Assembly (NCBI GenBank): GCA_029834535.1
Contig: JAQMWT010000372.1
Location: 1 to 38,650, forward strand
Direction of reading: 5' to 3'
Source: Chrysophaeum taylorii
Taxonomy: Eukaryota; Sar; Pelagophyceae; Pelagomonadales; Pelagomonadaceae
Length of the DNA stretch: 38,650 bases
Shown here one piece after another: positions 1 through 8,172 of the stretch (its first letter is position 1; each line of letters begins with the position of its first letter). The position numbers and the translations under genes are program-made. The notes under the pieces were generated by a model that saw only the letters and a list, made by a program, of their open reading frames with translations, had not been told where the DNA came from and searched no databases.

Positions 1-1876
1 GATCTCCGCTTCGGTGATCTCGCGGCATTTCTTTTCATCTTCTTCTGACCCTCGAGCGAAAATCAACTGATCTTTGGCCAACTTTTTGACCATTTCTCGG
101 CAAATATAAGAAACATCTGCCATACCATCGACACCGATGGTCGTCGAGAATTTCGGTCCGTCACGATTCCTGTAGATGTGACAGGCTATAAACGTAAAAG
201 TACCCGTATCTAAACAACTGAGGGTAACCAAATCATCTTCGATCGTCTTGCCGTCTCGCGGCGTCAACGAAGTGTGAGCACATCGGGCTCTGACTCGCTC
301 ATCTCCGGGGTTGGGCATCGATACCGCGGCTTGAGCTTTCGTATCATCTGTTGTTGGCGTCTTCGCCATAACGCTCGCGGCAGCCTCTTTATCTGGCGGC
401 TTCCGCTCTTCCTCCAAGACAATCTCCGAGGGAACCAACGCTGGTAGGGGATCCTGGTCTTCGTAATCCTTGGAAGCAAACGACCCCTCCCATAAATCAT
501 TCATTTCGTCGTTCCAGAATGCATCTGTGAATTCATTCGTCGCCGGTTGATCTTCATCATCATCGGCGATCGGCTCCGTGTCAGCTGCGGCTTTGAGTCT
601 GTAGCTGCGCGGTTGTTCTGGTGGCTTCTTTAGCAAGAAATCCTGCAGGTTCCACGTCGGCTCGTCTTCGTCCCACTTGAGAACGCTGCTAATCTTTTTC
701 ATAAATCTATCCTTTTCTTCCGGCGGCGTATCCGTGTCTCGATCCGTAGTAACCGAAACCGTTTCGGGGGGGTCCGCAGGAAAAGATGGCGTCGTCCCCG
801 ACGTCAACTCTATCGTAAAATCGTCGTCTGCATTACTCGCGCTGGTCATCGTCTCGTCAGTCGAATGCGCGCACGAGCTATCACTGCAGAAATCCATGTC
901 TGGCTCACCGCCAGTTCGGTCGCCAACGGTTGTCTCTGGAGGGTCCAAAGATAAGCCGATGGCATCGAGGGCTTCCTCGTCAAAAATAAACGGTGGGTCG
1001 TCCGTGGACGACTCGTCAAATAACGTTATCGCGGACACTGGTTCACAAAGTGTAGCTTCTTCATCTTCCGAATCTGAATCGCCTTCCCAGTATCGTGGAG
1101 CTTCAAGTTCCTCGCTCGAATCTTCGAGCTCATCGCTCGACATCTGCTCATAAATCTGTGCCAAAGACCGACGATTGGTCAGCACGTCGTTGGGTGGCTC
1201 GTCCATCGGTGGGCGAGCAAGATCTTCGAATGCGGCCGCGGCAAGGGCGTCGGCTGCGTCGTCGGTGCGGGTGTCCGTGTTCGGGTACACCATCACTCCT
1301 AATGGTAACTGTTGACCGCAAGGGGTCGTAAATGCGAACGTTGTAGACGACTGTCCCGAGTCTTCCCGGTAACGACCATCGTCCGAATCGCGATCGCGAG
1401 ATCTTCGTCGCCGGCGGCGGCGTGAATGTCTGCTAGAGCTCCTGCTATCTTTCCGTCGGCGCTGGCGCGAGCTGCTACGGCTCTTGTCGCGGCGTCGGGG
1501 GCTCCGGCTATCTCGACGGCCCGGTCGTGTCGAAGACGATCGGCCGTGTCCATCTGTTAAGTGCTTCACGGTATCCATAACCGTGGTTAGCTGCGTGCCC
1601 ATATCATTGAGTCTGCTCTGAATATCGTGAGCAGCGCTCGAACCGAGGGTGGCATTAGAACTGCCGTCGTCACGCGAGTGATTATCTTTCCTTTGTCGGC
1701 TCTCCCATCGTCCTCGCGAAATGGGCTTTCTGCCGTCTTCGATGTATTTGCACATCGCTACATAATAGTCGTCGGGCTCGCGGTTGCAAATGACGCGGTT
1801 CCCGTGTTCATCCTTGTCGTGGGTCGCTAAGAAAAACCCACAGTCCTTGCACGTCCTCTCGAACCACCTTCCGGAT
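1..1876 (-). pseudogene. Gag C-terminus joined to protease/methyltransferase linker, open through the window edge
   Basis: This is the counterpart of 8560-10455 in the right copy. It covers the Cys/His cluster, the Arg/Ser-rich region, the acidic Gag tail and the linker leading to the methyltransferase. At the position where the right copy has a TAA (9499-9501) this copy has GAC, so Gag and the downstream region form one uninterrupted reading frame that runs off the window. This supports an ancestral Gag-Pol-like fusion protein. The upstream frame is lost by a one-base deletion near 1875 relative to the right copy, so the segment is an orphaned part of a pseudogene. Confidence 0.6.
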
Positions 1877-2937
1877 TCTCTTCGAGGCGCAAGGCTTCAT
1901 ATTTCGTCGTTTTATCTTTCGTTCCCGAGACGAGAGCTCGTCCTCCGCGTCCAGGCGGTGGCTTCTGCGGCTTCCCGCTCGATGGGTTCATTGAGTTTCG
2001 GCTGTTCTTCTCCGCCATGGCTGTTGCGAAGTCGTTCTCGAGCCGTGTAATCAGCGACAACGTAGACGTAAACGTCTTATACGTCGTCGGGTGTCCGCTG
2101 CGCATCGTTCGCACGCGGGATTTCAATTCGCTGGACTCCAGTCCGCGTATCAAGTAAGATATGATCTCCACATCGTTGAGATCTCGGTTGGCCACGGAAC
2201 AGTACGCCATGGCTTCTTGCTGAAATTTAATGCAATACGTATGCACGTGACGTTCTCCAGAGCGTTTCGGAACGGTCGCTTGGGTCGTGCATTGTAACTT
2301 TCGTAATGATTCCTCTGCCGTCACCGGCAGCGGACAACTCTCTCGGAAATATTTCAAAATCTTGAGGCAATACTTCTCGTTCAATCGTCGTATCCGTCGT
2401 ACCACGGAACCGTACTCCTCATCGTCGATATCCCGACGTAAATAGAAAGACGCTGGGTGATCGAGGTCTTTACACAGGTCTTCGTACTTCTTTAAGTGTT
2501 CTCGAAAAATCGGTGCGACTGTGTCGCGTTGGGTCGCGGGAAGCAGATATCGGAGTTTCTCCAAGCTGAAATGGTCTTCGGCTAACGTACTCATCACCGC
2601 GCCCGCATCTAAATCGAACTGGTCCTGATCGCGTCCATCGAGAACCAGTTTAAAAGTTTCGGTTTTTAATCCAGAGGTTGATCGCCGCTCCTTGTTGCGA
2701 TCGTGTTTAGCTAACGCGCTGGCGAGTCGATCCGTAAAACCCATCAAGAACTCTTGGGTGTCGATCCTTCCGGCGCCACGTCTCCTCCTTTTCTTCTTCA
2801 TCATCGTCTTCATAGCGCGGCTTCCTAGCTTTCGCGCGTGATCGTGTAGTCGGCGGCTCTTCCTCAGCTCGGGACTCCGGGCTGCTCGCTCGCCTTGATC
2901 GACTCGGCGTACGCAACTCGTCTCTTTCACGGGTCAA
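1827..2937 (-). pseudogene. Gag core of the left retroelement copy, frameshifted
   Basis: The translation matches the Gag core at 10440-11520 almost residue for residue, including the stretch beginning GRIDTQEFLMGFTDRLA. Relative to the right copy two bases are missing near 2780, just after the acidic EDDDEEEKEET run. One more base is missing near 1875, after which the protein ends in an unrelated short tail. The two frames together cover the whole Gag core, so this is a recently broken gene and not a different protein. No function is expected from this copy. Confidence 0.75.
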
Positions 2938-3078
2938 CGAGCTTACTTGATCTTGGAAGGCGTCTGCTCGAGCGTTGGCCCGACGCAGTTGTTCTACTAG
3001 TTCTTCTTTCTCCTTCCGTTGTAGCAGTTCTTTTCGTTCGTCGTTGGCCCGACGCAGTCCTCTATTAGTTCTTCTTTC

Positions 3079-3451
3079 TCCTTCCGTTGTAACTAACTAA
3101 CTTCAGACCTCTCCCGAGCATGGGAGCCAGGCCGGACCGACAGGTGCCAGTCCGGAATCGGGCCTGTAGACGAGGAGCGCCGAAAGGTCGGTCGGCGGAA
3201 GTGACCATCCAGCTTGTCGCAATGCGACGAGGAGACCGCGATGTGACTGACAACCAACTCGCCGATAACCTTCCGTCTTCGCCCCCGGCCATACCCCGTC
3301 CACTGCAGACGTTTCCGGCTGCCCACCGGCCCGCCCGCCCGGGAGGCGAATAGGTGCCAACCTACGCCGGGAGGGCGGATTCGCAAGGCTCAGGATTCAT
3401 GAGGCACCGTCCTCCATCGCAACCGCAGTCGGCGATCATCCTTCCGTTGTA
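3079..3451 (-). mobile_element. (GTTA)n-tailed SINE-like retroposon inserted in gag, left copy
   Basis: The insert occupies about 3092-3438 and is flanked by the 13-base direct repeat TCCTTCCGTTGTA at 3079-3091 and 3439-3451. On its own strand it ends in a short GTTA-repeat tail, seen here as ACTAACTAAC at the left edge. The body is shared with the copies at 11676, 14117, 19425 and 25411. It interrupts the coiled-coil part of the gag gene at exactly the site used in the right copy, so the insertion is older than the duplication of the host element. No internal open reading frame or clear pol III promoter box was recognised. Confidence 0.75.
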
Positions 3452-3897
3452 GCCGTTCTTTTCGTTCGTTCTCTTCCCCTATTTGTTTTAAAAGTCGTTC
3501 TTGCGCGTTCGTTCTCTTCGCGTAATGCCCGCAAGTGAGCCTCATAGAACTCATTCATTATCGTTGCGTCCGGGGGTTCTGCGCGCGTTGACGGAGCTGT
3601 CGATCGTCCTTCCGTCGGTCTCTCCGTGGGCTTGCCGTCGTTGTAGTCTAGCTCATCTTCCTCGTCAACTTCTGTATCGTGCTCTTCTTCATCGTCATCA
3701 TTATCATCATCGTCATTCCGCTCGTTCGTCTCATCCTGACGGCTTGGCGGTTCTTCATATCGTAGCTGCTCGACGGCAGCATCATCGTCTTCCATATCGG
3801 CTCTGGCTCGTTCTAGTCGGCCGAGATCAGAGCGGGTCAAAATGGTTGAGTCGTCGTCGTTCTCGTGCTCCTTCGACTCTGGAACTTCTAATCGTCC
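3439..3897 (-). pseudogene. Acidic/coiled-coil N-terminal part of Gag, left copy
   Basis: The frame encodes an extremely acidic stretch (long runs of Asp and Glu with few hydrophobic residues). It is followed by a charged heptad-like region that continues, beyond the retroposon insertion, into KEKEELIERLRRANDERKE-type repeats. The same segment is found at 12031-12485 in the right copy. A coiled coil before the Gag core would fit a self-assembling Gag, but that is inference from composition. The frame is offset by one from the ORF upstream (3888-4373). Confidence 0.55.
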
Positions 3898-4373
3898 ACG
3901 ACACGCGCAATATCGTCGTTGCGTGCGTCTTCCACCGACAAATCTATCAGTCCGGTGGGCGGCAGAACTCGTCTCTGCCCGGCAAACAATGCCTTATCCG
4001 TGAGTTGCGATCTCACTCCGCTCGCCTGCGGCAGCGGTACCCGGGTTGCGCGTCGGTTAGCACCGAATCGCGCGTCGTCACTTCCGACGACTAACGTATC
4101 CGGCCGGGGAACTTTCCCACGGCAGTGGTCCTTCTGGAATTCCTTGTCGGCGCGCTTGATCAGGGCGCGCACGGCTTGTCCGGACCGTGTAGAGAATGCA
4201 AGATGCACTAGTTCGCTGCGACCGATATAGTCGCTCGAATCTCGTATTCCTCCACCACCTGTGGCGTAAGGAGAATTTTAGGGGCTACCTGGCGTGCCTT
4301 CGAATCCTGGCTCGCCGCTCGCGTCCGTGCCCTTGGTGGGGTCACTGGACGAGGATGGCCGTTCTCCTGCCAC
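3888..4373 (-). pseudogene. N-terminal ORF of the left retroelement copy with an internal stop
   Basis: This is the counterpart of the 161-residue ORF at 12483-12968. The protein is unrecognised: a Ser/Gly/Pro-rich start, then a basic region around HLAFSTRSGQAVRALIKRAD, then RVPLPQASGVRSQLTDKALF. A single T-to-A change turns a Tyr codon into TAA at 4278-4280, so this copy is broken near its start. It ends with TAG at the same place as the right copy, in a frame offset by one from the acidic/coiled-coil segment downstream. Confidence 0.5.
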
Positions 4374-4398
4374 ACGACCACAAACAACTTCCGTGCCT

Positions 4399-4419
4399 GG
4401 TCCTCACAACTTGAGGACC
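4399..4419. promoter_or_regulatory. Short perfect inverted repeat upstream of the left retroelement ORFs
   Basis: GGTCCTCA and TGAGGACC are perfect complements separated by five bases (CAACT). The same hairpin-capable sequence is conserved at 12994-13014 in the right copy, immediately upstream of the first ORF on the minus strand. It could be a 5'-UTR structure or part of a promoter; no role can be shown. Confidence 0.35.
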
Positions 4420-4489
4420 GGCTGTTGCTTTATGATCAAGGATATATCGAAAATCAGAAATCAGGGTGACGCATGTCACGGAAAAGGAA

Positions 4490-4519
4490 GATGATGTCAT
4501 AGAGAACACTGACATCATC
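4490..4519. promoter_or_regulatory. 10-bp inverted repeat with CRE-like TGATGTCA sites
   Basis: GATGATGTCA and TGACATCATC are exact reverse complements separated by ten bases, and a TGAC-GCAT-GTCA palindrome lies just upstream at 4467-4478. TGATGTCA/TGACATCA resembles bZIP (CRE/ATF) half-site pairs. The arrangement is repeated at 13085-13114. Position upstream of the minus-strand retroelement ORFs suggests a promoter, but this is inference. Confidence 0.35.
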
Positions 4520-4587
4520 AGAACGGAGTAGGGTGCCCCTGATAAGGGGGGCCCTAGAAGAGGGGTAAGCCTTAGGAGGCGGGAGTT

Positions 4588-4702
4588 GCCGCCACATCTC
4601 CGCCCGTCAGGCACATCCCTCCTACCCCACAAACCCACCCACATTCTTCATGCTCCCCCCACACACCCCCCTCTTAGCAGTCGACATTTAAAGACAAACA
4701 AA
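4588..4702 (+). repeat. LINE-like 3'-end repeat, first unit
   Basis: This roughly 115-base unit contains GTCAGGCACATCCCTCC and ends in CAGTCGACATTTAAAG followed by ACAAACAAAC. It recurs at 4979, 13190, 13672, 15604 and 15955 on the plus strand, and as shorter reverse-complement pieces around 29831, 30447 and 32064. The constant 3' end with a simple-repeat tail and variable 5' ends resembles 3' termini of a non-LTR retrotransposon. Confidence 0.55.
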
Positions 4703-4703
4703 C

Positions 4704-4965
4704 GGCCTCGTCTTTGGTGCCTTCGGTGAGGCCAGCGCGGCGTGCCACGCTCTCGCCCAAACATGCGCTGAGCGCATCGCTGCGCGAAGCTGGGTGGCAA
4801 GCGGCTGCGCCAGCACAGAAGCAAAGGCGGCCCAAACTCGCCGCATCTACCGTGAGTGGGGGATCGCCAACGCATTAGGCCGGGCTCGCTGTGCCCTCAC
4901 CGCCCTCACGGCGGTCGGGGCCCGTCCTCTTCGCCTGCCCCACGACTCGGCGATGACCCCGACTA
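4704..4965 (+). pseudogene. GAFGEAS-motif ORF fragment carried by the LINE-like repeat, left copy
   Basis: The reading frame starts GLVFGAFGEASAACHALAQT and continues into a basic region around TRRIYREWGIANALGRARCA, which is also present at 13300-13665. Relative to that copy it has lost about 100 bases in the middle of its C-terminal half, so it is truncated. There is no initiating ATG, consistent with a 5'-truncated retroposon. The motif resembles C-terminal parts of mobile-element proteins in algae, but I cannot assign a domain. Confidence 0.4.
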
Positions 4966-4978
4966 GGTCCCGCGTACT

Positions 4979-5124
4979 TATCTCCGCCCGTCAGGCACAT
5001 CCCTCCTACCCCACAAACCCACCCACATCCTTCATGCTCCCCACACGCACACACCTCTTAGCAGTCGACATTTAAAGACAAACAAACAGACAAACAAACA
5101 AACATCTGTCGATTAGTAGTTAGG
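4979..5124 (+). repeat. LINE-like 3'-end repeat, second unit with AAAC/GACA tail
   Basis: This unit follows the GAFGEAS ORF and ends in a GACAAACAAAC-type tail, then ATCTGTCGATTAGTAGTTAGGA. The same block ends at 13825 and 16110. Sequences after the shared GTTAGGA differ between 5125 and 13826, which marks a breakpoint. After 16110 the sequence again matches 5125 and leads into the second O-methyltransferase. Confidence 0.55.
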
Positions 5125-5221
5125 ACATTCACAACAGGAGCCGCCAGAGAAATTAAGTAATGGCAGTGACAGTGGAAGATGTAGCAGCGCGCGGGGGGGA
5201 ATAGAATAGAAGAACACGAAA

Positions 5222-6449
5222 TCAGAGCGGAATGATCATGACGGAGAGGAGGTCGCGGAGCTTGAGGATGGTGGGCAGTTCGTTGAGCTTCAAGAGCCCT
5301 GCGCGGAAGAAGAGGTCCGTGAACTCGCGGAGCGTGCGCTCCTTGGCTCCCGTGGGACAGGTCGAGAAGATGCCCGTGTCGCCAAAAGCTTTCGCCCGCT
5401 CGAAGGAGGGGCCGTCTGCCCCTACGATAGCTTCGACGACCGCCAAACGTGCACCGTCGCTCGCTCCTTCCTTTATATTCTCCACAATCCTCACGAACTC
5501 GTCGTCTGGCCAGTCGTGGAGGATGCTCTTGAGGAATATGATGTCGCAGGCCTCGAGGTCGAGGGGGTCGAAGAAGGATCCGGATACGGTTGTGGCATTT
5601 TTTACGCCTCTATTCTCGAGAAAGTCCGCGGCGCGCTTCGCGGTTTCTGGCTGATCGAAGAGCATCACTGTCGTGGAGGGCCAGTGCTCCCAAATCGTCG
5701 CGAGGAGCGTGCCGATGCCGCCGCCCACGTCGCAGATGACTTCGTCTCCTTTCAGCCGCAACTCCGCCACCACCGCTGCCGAAGTTCGCAGCGAAAAATC
5801 CTTCATAGCACGGTCGAACATCTCCGATTCTTCCTGGTTCTGACCCAGCCACTCGAACCACGGCGCCCCATAGTACTCGACGCTGCCCGGGGCTCCGGTG
5901 ATCATGGACGTCTCGGCCGTAGCGACGATTGGGTCTCGTAGCGTCGACGACATCCAGAGTGCTATGTCGCGCCTCGTCGTTCTCAGCTCTACGGCCACCT
6001 TCGTGTTCCGGAACGTCCCCGCCTCCGGCTCCTCGAGTATCCCGAGAGTCGCGGCGGCGTGCATGAAGCGGCACATGAAATGGGGGTGGGTTTGGGTTCG
6101 TTCCGCCACGAACTCGCAGCGCGCGGCCCCCTCCGCCAGCACGTCCAGCGCCCCGTGCTTCACCATCGCGTACACCACAACAGACTGCCAGAAGCCGTGC
6201 GACAGCTCGAGGGCGCGGATAGAGGGGGGGGTCGTCTTCTCGGCGAGGTATCGGAAGACGTCGTTCAGTGTCACAAAAAACTTATACACCGGCCATGGCG
6301 GCAGCTCGGAGACGAGGCTCGACGCCGGCATCACCTCCGGCACCACGCCGGGCGTCGCGCCTGGGCTGGGGTTATCGCGCACACACGCACACGCACGCAC
6401 CGAAGAGGTAGAGCGCGGCCGCAGCGACTGCGAAGAGGAGGACACGCAT
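5222..6449 (-). CDS. SAM-dependent O-methyltransferase (COMT/ASMT type), copy 1, with a putative 40-nt intron
   Basis: The protein transfers a methyl group from S-adenosylmethionine to a hydroxyl of an unknown small molecule. I model two exons, 6449-6401 and 6360-5222, joined across GT...AG at 6400-6361. This gives 395 residues starting MRVLLFAVAAAALYLF, a hydrophobic signal or anchor. Without splicing the frame starts in an Arg/Ser-rich stretch. An N-terminal winged-helix dimerisation region (about 60-130) is followed by the SAM-binding motif VICDVGGGIGTLL at 224-236 and an acidic FDQPE strand end near 252. The likely catalytic His298 lies in LKSILHDWPDD, and the family signature GAKERTLREF is at 354-363. 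The stop is TGA. Copy 2 (16208-17435) differs by only two residues in the shared region, which indicates recent duplication. The substrate cannot be predicted; phenolics or indoles are typical of the family. Confidence 0.88.
6361..6400 (-). other. Putative 40-nt GT-AG micro-intron in O-methyltransferase copy 1
   Basis: On the minus strand the segment begins GTGCGTGCGTG and ends CCCCAGCCCAG. Reading straight through puts a TAA in the frame of the hydrophobic start. Removing exactly 40 bases joins that start to the methyltransferase frame. The same segment of the same length is present at 17347-17386. A transcript is needed to confirm it. Confidence 0.6.
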
Positions 6450-6676
6450 CTTCACAAGAACGTTTTGTGGTCGCGGCAGTTAAGAATCTAGTTTTTCGGG
6501 CAATTATAGTCACGAATGGTGCAAACTCAGAACGCAGAACTTGATTCGTCACAATTTTACCCCTTTTCGGCGGTTTGCCGGAGCCTAATTACCAGAAATA
6601 TCCACGATGCCGGCAAAATGTCCGGAATTGAAACGTTGTCGTATCTTTTGTCATAAACCAGCCTCAAGTTGAGAGG
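6450..6676 (-). promoter_or_regulatory. Conserved upstream region of O-methyltransferase copy 1
   Basis: The roughly 230 bases before the start are shared with 17436-17673 and, more weakly, with 23833-23975 upstream of the third fragment. The best conserved blocks are GTCACAATTTTACCCC followed by GCGGTTTGCCGGA, and ATCCACGATGCCGG-like sequence. Conservation in the most decayed copy probably reflects shared descent, but these are the places to look for promoter elements. The duplication ends after AAGTTGAGAGG at 6676. Confidence 0.45.
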
Positions 6677-7119
6677 CGCTGACTTTATTTTTTTTCCAGT
6701 ACCCATACATCTGCTTTTTTGATATACATGTCTTTTTTATGATATGTAGAGCTCTCTGCTACGCCCTTCGGGAAGGTTGTGTGCTGAATGTATGAGCGGA
6801 AGTAGGGGGGGTTGCACGAGGCGTGTCTTCGAAGTGTTAGCTTTTTGCTTCGGTGTGCTGGATGGTTTGCTGTGGAGGACTTAACGTGCGGTTTGGTGTG
6901 GTGGACTTTACGTACGGTTTTAATTGCCGTGGTAAGGAACTTCATTGTGGGGGAAGAGAAACTTCACGGTGGGGGAAGAGTACGAACGGAATGACGCAGG
7001 GCGTCGAGAGTGTAGGCGTGTTGGAAGATGGGCTGTGGACGCGTTCGAGTTGGGGATCTTGGCAGGTGATGTGCGAGAAAACGCTTATGACTTGCAGTAG
7101 CAATGGGGCGTGTGTGGTA
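6677..7119. other. Intergenic stretch without a recognised gene
   Basis: T-rich sequence is followed by a G-rich, purine-biased region on the plus strand, with short repeats of the type CTTCAYKGTGGGGGAAGAG near 6940-6980. No coding region or RNA gene was recognised. Confidence 0.4.
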
Positions 7120-7495
7120 TTATCCGGGCGCTTGGGTTGTTGCGGTGTCGTGAGCAGCGCGCGCTAGAAGCTCTCGGTAGACAATATTCAGGATGGTAAG
7201 CGTACCGTTGTCGTCGAGGCAGGTGTCGTCGGCGACAACGGCGAAATTGTCGCGCGACCTGACGCGCGAGAAAACGACGTTCGCCTGCCCGTGGGCAAAG
7301 AAAGGATCGCGAGCAGAGACATCGACCGAGCGTCTGTCCTTCGCTTTTGTGTGCGGTTATCGCGTATGCAAGAATAAGGGGGAATTGGCGTCGGACGACG
7401 CGGTGTGCGCCGTAGATGCCACCCGGTGCGAACTTGAACTGAACTCGTGGGATTGAACAGATTTTGCCTGTTTGGAGTTGCATTTGGATTATTGA
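7120..7495 (-). pseudogene. C-terminal fragment of a Pif1/Helitron-type helicase, frameshifted
   Basis: The upstream frame reads GKICSIPRVQFKF, then RRQFPLILAYAITAHKSEGQ, which is the superfamily 1B helicase block with motif V (HKSxGQT). A frame change follows, and the next frame reads DPFFAHGQANVVFSRVRSRD, the motif VI region with its conserved GQ and SR. The ORF closes with TAA at 7120-7122. Only about 120 residues remain, so the ATPase motifs (Walker A and B) are missing. The fragment starts within a few bases of the end of the methyltransferase ORF and on the same strand, so it is either a junction between two elements or the decayed tail of a fused protein. The family is clear; Helitron versus cellular Pif1 is not decidable. 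Confidence 0.72.
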
Positions 7496-8166
7496 CCACA
7501 GTGGAGAATTTTTCGACGCGCGCTTTTTTGACGAGGCCTGCTTGTGTTTAACAGCGGAATTTGTACGTGACGAAGGGTGGTTTCATCAATTTGTAAATAA
7601 TAATCAAACGATCGGTCTGCGGGACTCAACGCTGACGGCAAAGCTTCGCCGCTCAGGTGAAATTCCTTGGTCACCGAGTTGTGCAGATCGAGCACTAATA
7701 AGGCCATCGTGTCAGGTGGCACGACGGACGCCAAGTGTTTCAACGAGGTCGTCCTCGAGAAGCCGGCCCAATCAAAATCAAGGGGCATAGTCAGCAACTC
7801 CGAAGTCATTTTCAGATTCAGAGATCTGTAATCGGAACGGTGCGGTCCTACGCGAAGCGGGACACGCGTAACGGTATAAGCTGCGTCTGTCGCGGCTCGT
7901 GATGATCCTAAATTGTTCATCTGAAGTAAATGTCGTTCGTCGGCGTAGCCAAGTGCTGCGGCGAACTCTTGCTGCATATTCGTGCAAGTCTTTCGAACTG
8001 CGCGCAAATGGAGCGGATGGCTGGAAACCAACAATCGCATGCGACAGCTCATCAAACTGGCAGTTATGTCGTAAAAATTGACGACGTGCACGTAAGGGTG
8101 CAAACGTGCAACGTAAGAAATAATCGAAGCCTCCTGCTCTATCAACCACATGAAGAAGCCAGCCAT
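7489..8166 (-). CDS. Cytosine-C5 DNA methyltransferase, C-terminal part (motifs VI-X)
   Basis: This frame continues in phase from 8173-9456 across a TAA and supplies the rest of the catalytic domain. WLIEQ at residues 7-11 sits where motif VI (ENV) is expected. CRMRLLVSS at 41-49 matches motif VIII (QxRxR). A target-recognition-like stretch follows, then TSELLTMPLDFDW at 121-133 resembles motif IX. LASVVPPDTMALL at 145-157 matches motif X (GNxVPP). Motif order and spacing fit a complete cytosine methyltransferase. The usual ENV is replaced by IEQ and the Gln of motif VIII by Cys, so activity is uncertain. If it works it would methylate cytosine in nuclear DNA, possibly that of the element itself. 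It ends with TAA directly beside the helicase fragment. Confidence 0.75.
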   Translation of the reverse strand: MAGFFMWLIEQEASIISYVARLHPYVHVVNFYDITASLMSCRMRLLVSSHPLHLRAVRKTCTNMQQEFAAALGYADERHLLQMNNLGSSRAATDAAYTVTRVPLRVGPHRSDYRSLNLKMTSELLTMPLDFDWAGFSRTTSLKHLASVVPPDTMALLVLDLHNSVTKEFHLSGEALPSALSPADRSFDYYLQIDETTLRHVQIPLLNTSRPRQKSARRKILHCGQ

Positions 8167-8172
8167 CTTACA

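Larger units (their letters stand above)
1..4420 (-). mobile_element. Gag-methyltransferase retroelement, left copy, truncated by the window edge
   Basis: This block is a diverged direct copy of 8560-13015. The offset is 8559 at the left end, 8580 after a 21-base in-frame indel near 630, and 8595 beyond the inserted retroposon. It holds the N-terminal ORF, the coiled-coil segment, the Gag core and the start of the protease/methyltransferase region, all reading leftwards. The methyltransferase catalytic motifs would lie beyond position 1 and cannot be seen. Several lesions (a TAA near 4278, a 2-base deletion near 2780, a 1-base deletion near 1875) show that this copy is dead. No long terminal repeats were recognised, so the outer limits are uncertain. 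Confidence 0.75.

Noticed and set aside
4285..4315. A tRNA-like B-box (CTTCGAATCCTGG) suggesting a tRNA gene
   Set aside because: It lies in the retroelement N-terminal ORF, no cloverleaf or A-box at the right distance could be drawn, and the identical codons encode GEPGFEG in the right copy.
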